Part shown: piece after piece, positions 1-9,594 of the stretch
How positions within the stretch are numbered: the stretch's first letter is position 1
Layout of the letters: every line of letters begins with the position of its first letter
NCBI RefSeq assembly: GCF_000420625.1
Contig: NZ_ATVH01000019.1
Span: 1-64,000 of the forward strand
DNA: 64,000 nt
Source of the DNA: Fodinicurvata sediminis DSM 21159
GTDB lineage: Bacteria > Pseudomonadota > Alphaproteobacteria > Kiloniellales > DSM-21159
Direction of reading: 5' to 3'
The notes under the pieces: model-generated
Seen by the model: only the letters and a program-made list of their open reading frames with translations
What the model was told of the DNA's origin: nothing
Database searches by the model: none
Position numbers and translations under genes: made by a program

Positions 1-3000
1 GGCGCGAGATCTGCGAGGGCGACTGCGGGGACAAGACGGCCGATCAGTTCGTCTCCCAGCAGTTCAACGTTTCGGGTGTTGTTGCCGAGGCTGAGACGGA
101 CTTTGGCGATTATAACTCTGTCGACGGGTTCTGTGGCGAGCAGGAAACCGGGTTCCACGGAACTGGCACAGGCCCCATTTTTGAAGGCATTAATTTTAAA
201 TGGGCTAATCCACCCTATGAGCTTGTTGATGGGTCAAGTGAAGGTGCACCTAGGGAAATCAATAGGTCCGATCTTGAAGAAAGAGATGGGGTCGGCCGTA
301 TATCGATTTTTGGTCATGAGAAATATAATGATACTCGTCCCATCGATAATAAGGACGAATATAGTATACATTTGAACAAGGGCGAAAAACTTGAGATAAG
401 TGGAAATGGTGGAGAGGTAGATTCCGGGGGATTTTTATCAGATATATGGGCTATTGTTAGGGAAAACTTCCCTAATCTCGGAGATATTTCTCAACAAGAA
501 GTGTATGAGGCTTTTACAGAGAATCTATCAGATATAGAAGTGGAAGTGATTGGTCCAAACGGGCCGCTTACCCGGTCAGATGATGGTTCGGGGAACTATA
601 CCTTCGATATAGAAAATAGCGGGGAACATACGGTCCAGATTTCCGGTGATGGCGGACTCGTGTTGTACGGGGGTGAGCTCACTGTCCATCCTGCGGACTA
701 TAAGACCTACGTCTTCTCGGAAGACCAGGGCGATCAGCAGACGAATGATCCGCTGGTCCTGCCGGTCAAGTATTCAGCCGAAACCCAGGACGATGACGGT
801 TCCGAGGGCATCACCAAAGTCACACTGAACATCGGGTCGGCGCTGGCCACGGCCGGTGCAACCTGGATGCAGGGTAATCAGACACTGGCCGATGAAGGCA
901 CCATCTGGCTGTTAGACAAGAATGGTGAGAAAGTAGCGGCGGATGTCTCAATCGATGGGGGAGAGCTGACTCTCGATATTCCGGCTCCGGGTCTGGAAGA
1001 GCTCCAGCTCGATCCGGATCAGGCGCTCGTCAATCAAAATTCCGATTTGACGGGAAGTGATCCTTCTGACTTTGGGCTGCAGATCAAGCTGCCCGATGAT
1101 TACAGCGGAGAATTCGTCCTCGATATCGAGACCACCACGATCGAGTTCGATGACGATGCCTTCTCGGACCTCTCCGAGCGCCAGCTGAAGGACAACTGGG
1201 AAGAGATCTGCGGCGACTGCGGAGACAAGACAGAAACAGTCTCCAACAAGATCGGCTTCAAGATTTCCGGTGATGTTGATCCGGCGATTGTTACGACTGG
1301 AGAGTCGAATGATGTGGAAGATGACGTCGACGACGACTGTCAGACTCGCGATGACGGGCCGCTTTCGGTGCCAGTCCATTTCACAACCAGTCTTCAGGAT
1401 AACGACGGCACTGAATCCATTACGGGCATCAAGCTGACACCGCCGACCATTCCGGGTGGTTCATTCGTTTTCCGTCAGCCGGACGGAACTTATGACAGCT
1501 ACACTGACGGCCAGCCATTGATTGTTGACGCCACTGGCAAAGTGGATACAGGGGATGCAGTCATCGAAAAGCCAGTTTGGCTGAAGGTGGATCAGGATGG
1601 CGACGATTTCATATTTACGCCGGTCAATGAAGACGGTTCGGAGATTGATGGCCAGAGCGGCATCAAAGAGATCGTGTTTAGCGAGGGAAGCTCCCCCGTC
1701 AAGTTCCAGTTGCCTCAGGATTTCGAAGGCGAGGTGACGTTCGAGGGCAAGGTCCAGGCCACCGAGTATGGTCCGATCTATGAGGGCAGCGAGGATTGCG
1801 AGCCCAAGCGCACCGATGACTGGGCTGATCTCAATCTCCAGACTCTTACAGAGGTAACTGTTGACGGTCGTAACGACAAACCGCTTGCTGCGGATGACCT
1901 AGACGATGTCAATACAGTCTGCGCCATCACCGATGTAGAGATAAAAACTGCCTTTGATAGCAGTAACGACCCCGATATCCCCAAAGCCGATGACATCATC
2001 TCCTTCAAGAGCTTCGACGTTGAAGAGCTCTCGGAGCGTGGTGATCTGAGCGATGATGTCATTGGTGGTTGGGATGTCGAGGGCAATGACCTGACCTTCA
2101 AGGTTACGAAGTCGCCTGAATTCGGCGCGCTCTATAAGTGGGATGGCACGACTCTGGAGGAATTGGATGCGGGTGGCACCTTCACCTCCGACCACGCGAT
2201 CTTCTGGGCTGCAACCCAGGAGGATGCAGACACAACAAGCTATGGCCTCTCGAATGATGACGACAACACGTCCCTGAGCGACTGGACGGATAGTTTCGAA
2301 AACGACGAAGGCAATATATTGCTGGAAGCCTTCCGCCAGGATGGTGACAACTGGGAGTCTGCGGCTCTTGACTTCAAGTATGATGGCAGTGTCGGAGATG
2401 GATACGGCGGCATTGGTGTTGAGTCCGAACCAGGTCGCGACGAAGAGGTCGACTGGAAGGACGGGAAGGCTGAAAAGCTTGTCTTCACGCCCGGTCAGAA
2501 GGTTCTGGGGGCCACGGTTCAGCTCGGTCTTCTCTTCGGAGGCGATGAAGCGGGTGGTCATTATGAAGCCAACCCCGGTATCGATGCGGAGAAGATGAAG
2601 TGGACCGCCTATAGCGGCGGCGACGAGGTCGCCAGCGGAATCGAGTATGGTTCCGAAGATGGTCTTCGGTCCTTCGATGTCAGTGTGCCTTTCGACAAGC
2701 TGGTGCTCGAGCCCCAGGACAACGAGGAATCAGGCGGTAACCTGTCCGACTTCGTGCTGCGCAGCATCGAAACGCGCGAGATCCCGGGAAGCACCGACTT
2801 CGAGTACGGCGTCTACGATGATCCGGATTGCCTCAACTGCATCGATACCGCCAAGGTGGATATCGATGTCGACGCCAGCGCGCCGCCGCAGGCCGACCAT
2901 GTTAACAGTACGGCCGTGTCCTTGGACCAGTATCTGGATGACCACAGTGGCGGTGCACTTGAAGGGGCCTTTGACGACGGCAGTGGTCTCGATCTTGACG

Positions 3001-5114
3001 AAAGCGATTACGCCTATGTGCGTGAGTTCTCCATCGACGGCTTCATCGGCAACGATCAGGATAGTACCTTCAATGACACAAGCCTCGGTGGCGCGGATCT
3101 CGAGACCTCGCTGGAGAATCTTGAGTTCAGGATTACCGAAGCTCCGACAGAGGGCATCCTGGTCATCAAGGATGGCACCACTGGTAATTACAGGGTGATC
3201 GACAATGCCCCCCTTGATGAGAGCAACTCCACCTTCTCCTCGGATGACAGGATCTGGTGGCTGGGCAATGAGGCAAGCGATGGGTCCGGATCCAATTCCG
3301 CCACGGTCAACCTAGCCAGCATCGGCAATGGCCCCCTTCACACTACAGAAACGCAGATCACGGACCCGGCTCTCGGAGAGGTCACCTTCACCAGTTACAT
3401 CCAGGTTGGTAGCGACTTTGTCGAGGGAGGCTCGCTCTTCAATACCGGCAATGGCCTGGGTGTGAAGCAGACCGGGGCCGGTGCTCCGTCGAACAATCAG
3501 ATCGACGAGCCCGAACGGCTTGGGGTCAAGTTCGAGGAGGCCGTGAAAAGCGCCACCTTCACGGCAAAGCCGTACAACGGCGAACCCGATGGCAAGGTGG
3601 CTTACACCATCTTCGACGAGAACGGGACAGAACTGAAGTCAGATGAAGTTGATGTGGACGACCTCGACGGCTCCACTGCAACCTTCACCGTGGACCCGGG
3701 AGAGGACTTCCACAGCATCCAGATCGGCCCGGCTGGCCGGGACGACAGCGATGATGCAGGTGCGAACTTCTCGATCCAGAGCGTGGAGGTGACGCGAAAC
3801 GAGGGGGGCCTCCTCCAGGATACCTTCAAGTACGAGGTGGTCGACGAGTGCGAGAAAACCTCCGATGAGGCCACGGTTACGATTGGAGCTGAGGGTGATG
3901 ATCCGCCCATTGATGATGGCGATGAGGACTCTGGCGATGGTGGAGATGATACGCCTCCAGAAGTAACGGTAAGCAGTGCGACAGCGGCTCTACCCACAAA
4001 GAATGGGAGTGCAAAGTCTGTAACGGGCGATACATGGGATCCAACAGTTACTGTAACTGATGATCGGCCCAACCTGACTGGAGCAACTATGACTATAAGT
4101 GGTCTAGTCGCGGGTATGATGACCGTTTCTATTGATAACCCAGATGGGTTAAGCAGTGATTTTTATGAAATTGTAACGCATGATGATGGTAATGTTAATG
4201 AACCAGATGGCTCTGGAACTTGGGAGATTAGTTTAACGGAAGAACGCTCTGTTTCCGAATATCAAAATTTCTTAGATTCAATAAAAATAAATATAAGTGA
4301 TTTTGATACATCGGATAGTGATAGCTGGATAGATGGGGATGATATTCAAATAAATCTCAGTGTTACTGATTCTGATAGCCTAACAGGGCTTGGGGATGGT
4401 TCTCTGGATTTTGTGGACGGCGGTAACTGGAATGAAGGGAATAACAACAGTATAGATATAACTGAATCGACAGGTTCGGCTGCAAACACACAAGGCGCCA
4501 GTATGTTTGCTATGGCCTCAATTCCTGATGCTAACGATGGCGAATTAATTGAGGGCACTTCCTCCGGTGACGAGCTTGTTGGCGGCTTTGGCGATGACAC
4601 CCTTAAAGGTTACGGAGGAGACGACTTGCTTTCTGGGGGACCTGGTAATGACACCCTCGAAGGCGGTAAAGGCGATGACGTTCTCATCGGTGGGGCCGGC
4701 AAGAACACCCTGGACGGTGGTGATGGCGAGGACACCTTCGTCTTCGATGACGAGGCCTTAGCCGACCTGCTGACGAACTCCGGCAATACCGATACCGTAA
4801 AGGACTTCAATACAAACGATGATGCCATCGACCTTTCGGACCTCTCGGATATCCTCTGGGATCAGGATGACCTGTCCTCGAATGTCAATTTCAAGGATGA
4901 CAACGGGGACACTGTCATGACGGTTCGGGTAAAAGGTGAAGATGGCGAGGATCATGAAGTAGAGGTGGCACGCTTCGACAATAATGTTGATGCTGACGAC
5001 ATGAATAATGATGCCGAAGTCCGCATCAAGGAAAGCGATGGCGAAGTCTACAGCGGCAACGTCAGCGATGCTCAGGTTTACGTCGAGGACCAGCACAAGC
5101 CCGATGAATCCTGA
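1..5114 (+). CDS. Giant acidic RTX-type secreted protein, 3' part (5' end outside window)
   Basis: The frame is open from position 3 to the TGA at 5112-5114, so the gene starts before the window; the apparent TTG start at 372 is internal. The protein is very rich in Asp, Glu, Gly and Ser. It has repeated blocks beginning with a Cys-containing EICxGDCGDKT motif (near 10 and 1205) and two related passages (about 700-1900) resembling modular VCBS/cadherin-like surface proteins. Near the C-terminus (about 4550-4740) lie nonapeptide Gly/Asp repeats of the GGxGxDxLxGG kind, the calcium-binding roll of RTX proteins exported by type I secretion. An adhesin or biofilm role is inferred; no catalytic domain is recognisable. 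Two stretches (about 180-380 and 4000-4540) are clearly more AT-rich than the rest, suggesting mosaic origin. No secretion genes are in view. Confidence 0.8.
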   Translation, partial: REICEGDCGDKTADQFVSQQFNVSGVVAEAETDFGDYNSVDGFCGEQETGFHGTGTGPIFEGINFKWANPPYELVDGSSEGAPREINRSDLEERDGVGRISIFGHEKYNDTRPIDNKDEYSIHLNKGEKLEISGNGGEVDSGGFLSDIWAIVRENFPNLGDISQQEVYEAFTENLSDIEVEVIGPNGPLTRSDDGSGNYTFDIENSGEHTVQISGDGGLVLYGGELTVHPADYKTYVFSEDQGDQQTNDPLVLPVKYSAETQDDDGSEGITKVTLNIGSALATAGATWMQGNQTLADEGTIWLLDKNGEKVAADVSIDGGELTLDIPAPGLEELQLDPDQALVNQNSDLTGSDPSDFGLQIKLPDDYSGEFVLDIETTTIEFDDDAFSDLSERQLKDNWEEICGDCGDKTETVSNKIGFKISGDVDPAIVTTGESNDVEDDVDDDCQTRDDGPLSVPVHFTTSLQDNDGTESITGIKLTPPTIPGGSFVFRQPDGTYDSYTDGQPLIVDATGKVDTGDAVIEKPVWLKVDQDGDDFIFTPVNEDGSEIDGQSGIKEIVFSEGSSPVKFQLPQDFEGEVTFEGKVQATEYGPIYEGSEDCEPKRTDDWADLNLQTLTEVTVDGRNDKPLAADDLDDVNTVCAITDVEIKTAFDSSNDPDIPKADDIISFKSFDVEELSERGDLSDDVIGGWDVEGNDLTFKVTKSPEFGALYKWDGTTLEELDAGGTFTSDHAIFWAATQEDADTTSYGLSNDDDNTSLSDWTDSFENDEGNILLEAFRQDGDNWESAALDFKYDGSVGDGYGGIGVESEPGRDEEVDWKDGKAEKLVFTPGQKVLGATVQLGLLFGGDEAGGHYEANPGIDAEKMKWTAYSGGDEVASGIEYGSEDGLRSFDVSVPFDKLVLEPQDNEESGGNLSDFVLRSIETREIPGSTDFEYGVYDDPDCLNCIDTAKVDIDVDASAPPQADHVNSTAVSLDQYLDDHSGGALEGAFDDGSGLDLDESDYAYVREFSIDGFIGNDQDSTFNDTSLGGADLETSLENLEFRITEAPTEGILVIKDGTTGNYRVIDNAPLDESNSTFSSDDRIWWLGNEASDGSGSNSATVNLASIGNGPLHTTETQITDPALGEVTFTSYIQVGSDFVEGGSLFNTGNGLGVKQTGAGAPSNNQIDEPERLGVKFEEAVKSATFTAKPYNGEPDGKVAYTIFDENGTELKSDEVDVDDLDGSTATFTVDPGEDFHSIQIGPAGRDDSDDAGANFSIQSVEVTRNEGGLLQDTFKYEVVDECEKTSDEATVTIGAEGDDPPIDDGDEDSGDGGDDTPPEVTVSSATAALPTKNGSAKSVTGDTWDPTVTVTDDRPNLTGATMTISGLVAGMMTVSIDNPDGLSSDFYEIVTHDDGNVNEPDGSGTWEISLTEERSVSEYQNFLDSIKINISDFDTSDSDSWIDGDDIQINLSVTDSDSLTGLGDGSLDFVDGGNWNEGNNNSIDITESTGSAANTQGASMFAMASIPDANDGELIEGTSSGDELVGGFGDDTLKGYGGDDLLSGGPGNDTLEGGKGDDVLIGGAGKNTLDGGDGEDTFVFDDEALADLLTNSGNTDTVKDFNTNDDAIDLSDLSDILWDQDDLSSNVNFKDDNGDTVMTVRVKGEDGEDHEVEVARFDNNVDADDMNNDAEVRIKESDGEVYSGNVSDAQVYVEDQHKPDES

Positions 5115-5142
5115 TCAAGATTGACGAGAGTTGTTATCACTT

Positions 5143-5172
5143 AAGGGCCGTCCTTCGGGGCGGCCCTTTTCC
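5143..5172 (+). terminator. Rho-independent terminator of the RTX gene
   Basis: A perfect 8-bp stem (AAGGGCCG/CGGCCCTT), extended by three pairs, closes a TTCG tetraloop. It is followed by a short T tract and begins 29 nt after the stop codon. Confidence 0.85.
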
Positions 5173-5205
5173 TTTGGTGTTCTCCAGGTTGTGCCATCAG
5201 TGCCG

Positions 5206-5328
5206 ACGCGCTTCGAGGCCCGACCCTGCGGGCCGGGCGCCTCAGCGTGAGGAAGTTTTTTGTTTTTCAAATACTTATAATATATCCTCATGTTGAGGCG
5301 CACCCTGCAAGGGTGCCTCGAAACATGC
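5206..5328. repeat. Pair of inverted intergenic repeats (REP/BIME-like)
   Basis: Two copies of a roughly 45-bp element face each other across an AT-rich spacer: 5206-5253, and 5285-5328 in reverse. Both contain a CCTCA-TGAGGCGC block, a central GC hairpin and a GCCTCGA end. This looks like the short palindromic intergenic repeats common in alphaproteobacterial genomes. The rest of 5173-5492 contains no convincing gene. Confidence 0.6.
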
Positions 5329-5492
5329 CGGCACCGGCGGCGCGGCTGTCGAGACCGTGGCGGCCGAACCAGATCTCGCCAAATGCCTTGCAGGGAAGCT
5401 TCGCAGACGGCTAGGGTTCCGGGGTACTTGGCAGGCACGCGACTGCGTCGGCCTGTTCTATTCCTGACTCAATCGAGGCACCCAAGCATCTC

Positions 5493-6854
5493 ATGGACAG
5501 CACTGCCGACCGCCCCAAATCACATCTCTTCTACCAGACCCGCCAGCGGCGGCCGCTGCTGGACCGGGCCGAGGGCATCTACATGTGGGACGCTTCGGGC
5601 AAGCGCTACCTGGACGGCTCCAGCGGGGCGATGGTGGTCAACATCGGGCATGGCAATCCCAACGTGCTGGCGGCCATGCGCGCGCAGATGGACAAGGCGA
5701 CCTTCGGCTATCGCCTGCACTTCGAGACCGAGGCGGCCGAGGAGCTGGCGCGCCGCACAGCGCTGCGCATGCCCGCGGGGCTGGACCGCATCTTCTTCGT
5801 CTCCGGCGGGTCCGAGGCGGTGGAGTCCTGTATCAAGCTGGCGCGCCAGTACGCCCTGGCCATGGGGCAGGAGCAGCGCTGGAAGGTAATCTCGCGCACC
5901 CCCTCCTATCACGGCTCGACTTTGGGAGCGCTGGCGCTGACCGGCACGGCGACCATGACCCAGCCGTTCGCGCCGATGATGCAGGAGATGCCCAAGATCC
6001 CGGCGCCCACCTGCTATCTGGACCGGGACAACTACAGCGACGAAGAGCGCGGCCTGCGCTATGCCGAGCACTTACGCGAGGAGATCCTGCGCCAGGGGCC
6101 GGAGAGCGTTCTGGCCTTCATCGTCGAGCCGGTGGGCGGCGCCTCCACCGGAGCGCTGGTGCCGCCCGACAGCTACCTGCCGCGCATCCGCGAGATCTGC
6201 GATGAATTCGGCATCCTGTTGATCTACGACGAGGTGATGACCGGGGCCGGGCGCACCGGGCGCTTCCTGGGCGCCGATCACTGGCCGGCGGCGCGGCCCG
6301 ACATCATGGCGCTGTCCAAGGGCTTCGCCGCCGGCTATGCTCCGCTGGGCGCCATGGCGGCGGACGGCCGGATCGTCGAGGCGGTGCTGGACGCTGGCGG
6401 CTTCATCCACGGCTATACCTATGCCGGCAACCCGCTGGCCTGCGCCGCCGGCCTGGCGGTGCTGGACGAGCTGGAACGCCTGGACCTGCCGGCCAATGCG
6501 GCGCGCCGGGGCGAGAGCCTGCGGGCCGCGCTGCACGGCCTGATGGACCGCTTCCCCTTCATCGGCGACGTGCGCGGCCTGGGCCTGCTGCAGGCCTTCG
6601 AGCTGGTGAGCGACCGCGAAACCATGGAACCGTTGCCCAGGGAGCTGAACGCCCATGCGCGCCTAGTGGACATCGCCTTCGACAAGGGCCTGATCATCTA
6701 TTCCCGGCGCACGCGCGGCGGCCACAAGGGCGATCACTTCATGGTCTGTCCGCCGCTGATCGTCGAAGAGGCTCAGATCGATGAGTTGATCGGCCTGCTG
6801 GGCGACAGCCTGGAGGCCTTGGCGCGGGAGGCCGGCCTGCCGGTGTCAGGTTAG
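5493..6854 (+). CDS. Class III (omega-amino acid type) PLP aminotransferase
   Basis: This 453-residue protein has the full fold-type I class III aminotransferase layout. A glycine-rich phosphate-binding segment (SGGSEAVE, about 104-111) is followed by the cofactor-contacting Asp in IYDEVMTG (D246) and the Schiff-base lysine in ALSKGFAAG (K276). The family moves amino groups from omega-amino acids, polyamines or related amines to pyruvate or 2-oxoglutarate. It heads a tight forward cluster: the next gene starts 7 nt after its stop. With a beta-keto acid cleavage enzyme and an acetylpolyamine-amidohydrolase homologue downstream, it probably converts an amino compound to a keto or aldehyde intermediate. 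The exact substrate cannot be read from sequence. Confidence 0.85.
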   Translation: MDSTADRPKSHLFYQTRQRRPLLDRAEGIYMWDASGKRYLDGSSGAMVVNIGHGNPNVLAAMRAQMDKATFGYRLHFETEAAEELARRTALRMPAGLDRIFFVSGGSEAVESCIKLARQYALAMGQEQRWKVISRTPSYHGSTLGALALTGTATMTQPFAPMMQEMPKIPAPTCYLDRDNYSDEERGLRYAEHLREEILRQGPESVLAFIVEPVGGASTGALVPPDSYLPRIREICDEFGILLIYDEVMTGAGRTGRFLGADHWPAARPDIMALSKGFAAGYAPLGAMAADGRIVEAVLDAGGFIHGYTYAGNPLACAAGLAVLDELERLDLPANAARRGESLRAALHGLMDRFPFIGDVRGLGLLQAFELVSDRETMEPLPRELNAHARLVDIAFDKGLIIYSRRTRGGHKGDHFMVCPPLIVEEAQIDELIGLLGDSLEALAREAGLPVSG

Positions 6855-6861
6855 TCCGATC

Positions 6862-7791
6862 ATGCCACGCAAGGTCATCATCACCTGTGCGGTGACGGGC
6901 TCGGTCCACACGCCCTCCATGAGCCCGAACCTGCCGGTCACCCCGGAACAGATCGCCGCGCAGGCCATCGCCGCGGCCGAGGCCGGGGCGGCCATTCTGC
7001 ACCTGCACGCCCGCGACCTCGCCGACGGGCGGCCCAGCCCGGACCCGGAGGTCTTCCACCGCTTCCTGCCGCGCATCAAGCAGTCTTGTGACGCCGTGGT
7101 GAACATCACCACCGGCGGCGGACAGAACATGAGCGTGGAGGAACGCATGGCCGCGGCGCTGTCGGCGGCGCCCGAGATGTGCTCGCTGAACATGGGGTCG
7201 ATGAATTTCGGGCTGTTCCCGATCCTGGAGCGCATGCAGGATTTCCAGCACGCTTGGGAGAAGCCCTTCCTGGAGTCCACGCGTGACTTCATCTTCAAGA
7301 ACACCTTCCAGGATATAGAGACCGCGCTGTTCCGCCTGGGCGCGGAGCGCGGCGTGCGTTTCGAGTTCGAGTGCTATGACCTGGGGCATCTCTATAATCT
7401 GAAGCACTTCGTGGACCGCGGCCTGGTGAAGCCGCCCTTCTTCATCCAGTTCGTGCTGGGCATCCTGGGCGGAATCGGCCCGGATCCGGAGAACTTGACG
7501 CACATGAAGCGCATTGCCGACAAGCTGTTCGGGTCCGACTACGAGTTTTCGGTGCTGGGCGCCGGGCGGCACCAGATGCCGCTGGCCTCCACGGCGCTGG
7601 CGCTGGGCGGCAATGTGCGCGTAGGCCTGGAGGACAACCTGACCATTGCGCCCGGGGAACTGGCCACCGACAATGCCCAGCAGGTGCGCAAGATTCGCCG
7701 CATCGCCGAGGAGCTGTCGCTGGAGGTGGCCACGCCTGCCGAGGCGCGCGCACGCCTGAACCTGAAGGGCGGCGACCAGGTCGCCTTCTGA
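6862..7791 (+). CDS. Beta-keto acid cleavage enzyme (BKACE, DUF849 family)
   Basis: This 309-residue TIM-barrel protein carries BKACE hallmarks: an N-terminal VIITCAVTGS strand, a zinc-type HLHAR motif (about 51-55) and a late GAGRHQ motif. The family condenses a beta-keto acid with acetyl-CoA and cleaves it into acetoacetate and a new CoA thioester. Known members act on 3-keto-5-aminohexanoate (lysine fermentation) and 3-dehydrocarnitine. Its place between an aminotransferase and an amidohydrolase suggests the keto acid is made by the upstream transaminase. A carnitine route is less likely because no carnitine dehydrogenase is nearby, although a betainyl-CoA-thioesterase-like gene lies at 13.1 kb. 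Confidence 0.85.
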   Translation: MPRKVIITCAVTGSVHTPSMSPNLPVTPEQIAAQAIAAAEAGAAILHLHARDLADGRPSPDPEVFHRFLPRIKQSCDAVVNITTGGGQNMSVEERMAAALSAAPEMCSLNMGSMNFGLFPILERMQDFQHAWEKPFLESTRDFIFKNTFQDIETALFRLGAERGVRFEFECYDLGHLYNLKHFVDRGLVKPPFFIQFVLGILGGIGPDPENLTHMKRIADKLFGSDYEFSVLGAGRHQMPLASTALALGGNVRVGLEDNLTIAPGELATDNAQQVRKIRRIAEELSLEVATPAEARARLNLKGGDQVAF

Positions 7792-7830
7792 TTTTTCTCT
7801 CCCGAATCTCGCAAGGAGTAAGGGCCGAGC

Positions 7831-8862
7831 ATGAAAGTCGTCTTCAACGAAGCCCAGAAGCGCCATTACCCCAGGAACTTCCTGGTCAGCGGCGCGCAGA
7901 AGCCCAATCCGGAGGTGCCGGAACGCGCCGAGCGCCTGCTGGCCGCGGCCCTGGACAGCGGGCTGGAGCAGGTGACGCCGCCGGACTATGGCCTGTCCGC
8001 CGTGTCTGCCGTGCACACGCCCGAATACCTGGACTTCCTGGAGCACGTTTATGCGCGCTGGCAGCGCATCGAAGGGGCGTCCGAGGAGGTGGTGCCCAAC
8101 GTCCACCCCAACTACAGGGATGGCCGCTATCCGCACTCGGTGGTGGGGCAGGCGGGCTATCACATGGCGGACACCGCCTGTCCCATCTCGGGCGAGACCT
8201 GGCAGGCGGCGCTGTGGAGCGCGCATTCCGCCACCCATGCCGCGCGCCTGGTGCGGGAGGGGGCGCCGGCGGCCTATGCGCTGAGCCGCCCGCCGGGCCA
8301 CCATGCCTATGCCGACATGGCCGGCGGCTTCTGCTTCCTCAACAACTCGGGCGTGGCCGCCTCGGAACTGCGCCGGAGTCACGCGCGGGTGGCCATCATC
8401 GACGTGGACGTGCATCACGGCAACGGCACCCAGGGCATGTTCTACAAGCGCGAAGACGTGCTGACGGTTTCCATTCACGCCGATCCCGTGCGCTACTACC
8501 CCTTCTTCTGGGGTCATGCCGATGAGCGCGGCGAGGGCCCGGGTCTGGGCTATAACTTCAACCTGCCGCTTGCCCGGGGCACGGCGGACGATGACTACCT
8601 GCCGGTCCTGGACCGGGCCCTGCAGCGGGTGAAGGCCTTCGCGCCCGGGGCGATCGTGGTGGCGCTAGGCCTGGATGCCTACGAGGGCGATCCCCTGGAG
8701 GGGATGAAGATTTCCACGCCCGGCTTCGCGCGCATCGGCGAACGGCTGGCGAAACTGGGCCTGCCCAGCGTGATCGTGCAGGAGGGCGGCTATCTCTGCG
8801 ACGAGCTGGGACTCAACCTCAGCAGCTTCCTGGACGGCTTCACGAACGCACACGGACTCTGA
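7831..8862 (+). CDS. Acetylpolyamine amidohydrolase / class II histone-deacetylase-like hydrolase
   Basis: This 343-residue enzyme of the arginase/deacetylase fold has RPPGHHAY (general-base pair H157/H158), DVDVHHGNGT (zinc ligands D193 and H195), a third ligand D282 in GLDAYEGDP and a late QEGGY tyrosine. Bacterial members remove acetyl groups from N-acetylpolyamines or other N-acetylated amines. AAGGAG lies 14 nt upstream of the ATG. In this cluster it could free the amine that the aminotransferase at 5493 then uses. All catalytic residues appear intact. Confidence 0.85.
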   Translation: MKVVFNEAQKRHYPRNFLVSGAQKPNPEVPERAERLLAAALDSGLEQVTPPDYGLSAVSAVHTPEYLDFLEHVYARWQRIEGASEEVVPNVHPNYRDGRYPHSVVGQAGYHMADTACPISGETWQAALWSAHSATHAARLVREGAPAAYALSRPPGHHAYADMAGGFCFLNNSGVAASELRRSHARVAIIDVDVHHGNGTQGMFYKREDVLTVSIHADPVRYYPFFWGHADERGEGPGLGYNFNLPLARGTADDDYLPVLDRALQRVKAFAPGAIVVALGLDAYEGDPLEGMKISTPGFARIGERLAKLGLPSVIVQEGGYLCDELGLNLSSFLDGFTNAHGL

Positions 8863-8891
8863 ATTGATCACAGGAAACGGGAGCATAGGGA

Positions 8892-9236
8892 ATGAGCATT
8901 GAACGTAAGGGCGTGGGCCAGCGCATGAGCCAGGCCGTGATTCACAACGGCACGGTCTATCTGGCCGGACAGGTGGGCGAGACCGGCGCTTCGGTCACCA
9001 AGCAGACCCAGGACATCCTTCAGAAGGTCGAGAAACTGCTGGCCGATGCCGGCAGCGACAGCACCAAGATCCTGCAGGCGGTCATCTGGCTGGACGACAT
9101 GAAGCACTTCGCCGAGATGAACGCCGTCTGGGACGCCTGGGTCCCTGAAGGCCACGCCCCGGCCCGCGCCTGCGGCGAGGCCCGCCTGGCCAGTCCCGAA
9201 CTGCAGGTGGAAATCATCGTCACGGCTGCGGTATAA
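8892..9236 (+). CDS. RidA family enamine/imine deaminase
   Basis: This 114-residue protein of the YjgF/YER057c/UK114 family is full length. The conserved arginine lies in the [10 protein letters not shown] segment near residue 97. RidA proteins hydrolyse reactive enamine/imine intermediates released by PLP enzymes. Clustering with a PLP aminotransferase and the BKACE suggests it clears or processes such an intermediate in the same pathway. Confidence 0.85.
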   Translation: MSIERKGVGQRMSQAVIHNGTVYLAGQVGETGASVTKQTQDILQKVEKLLADAGSDSTKILQAVIWLDDMKHFAEMNAVWDAWVPEGHAPARACGEARLASPELQVEIIVTAAV

Positions 9237-9295
9237 TTGTAGCTATCGGACAGACCGAGAATGCCGGCAGGGGATACACGCAAAGGAACAAGACG

Positions 9296-9538
9296 ATGAG
9301 ACAGCCTACTGATTTCGATTTCGTGTTTGCCTTGCCGGATGGCGGAAGCCATGACGCTTATGCTCTTTCGGATGCCGTCATAGCAGCCGGTTTCGAGGAT
9401 GCCGTGATCGGCACGGGCCGCACGGGCCTGCTTGCAGTGTCCATTGAATCGGAAGGAGGGTCTGCCTCGCGGCCTAAACAGGTCTCGGCTCAGCGTATCC
9501 TGGAGGTCCTTCCCAATGGAACGAAACAGCTCTCCTGA
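9296..9538 (+). CDS. Small conserved-type hypothetical protein
   Basis: An 80-residue protein begins with the pattern FDFVFALPDG and continues with a helix and a GFEDAVIGTGRTG turn. It resembles a family of small unknown proteins in alphaproteobacteria in which a strand-helix unit reads like a ferredoxin-like half. It sits between ridA and the GST gene on the same strand. Function is unknown. Confidence 0.5.
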   Translation: MRQPTDFDFVFALPDGGSHDAYALSDAVIAAGFEDAVIGTGRTGLLAVSIESEGGSASRPKQVSAQRILEVLPNGTKQLS

Positions 9539-9594
9539 CGAGCCCGTTCGGGACCGATATTCGGATAACGCAACTACAGTATGAGGGCCTTGCC

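Noticed and set aside
372-380. TTG start for the large secreted protein
   Set aside because: The reading frame continues open to position 3 with protein-like and repeat-matching sequence, so the true start is outside the window.
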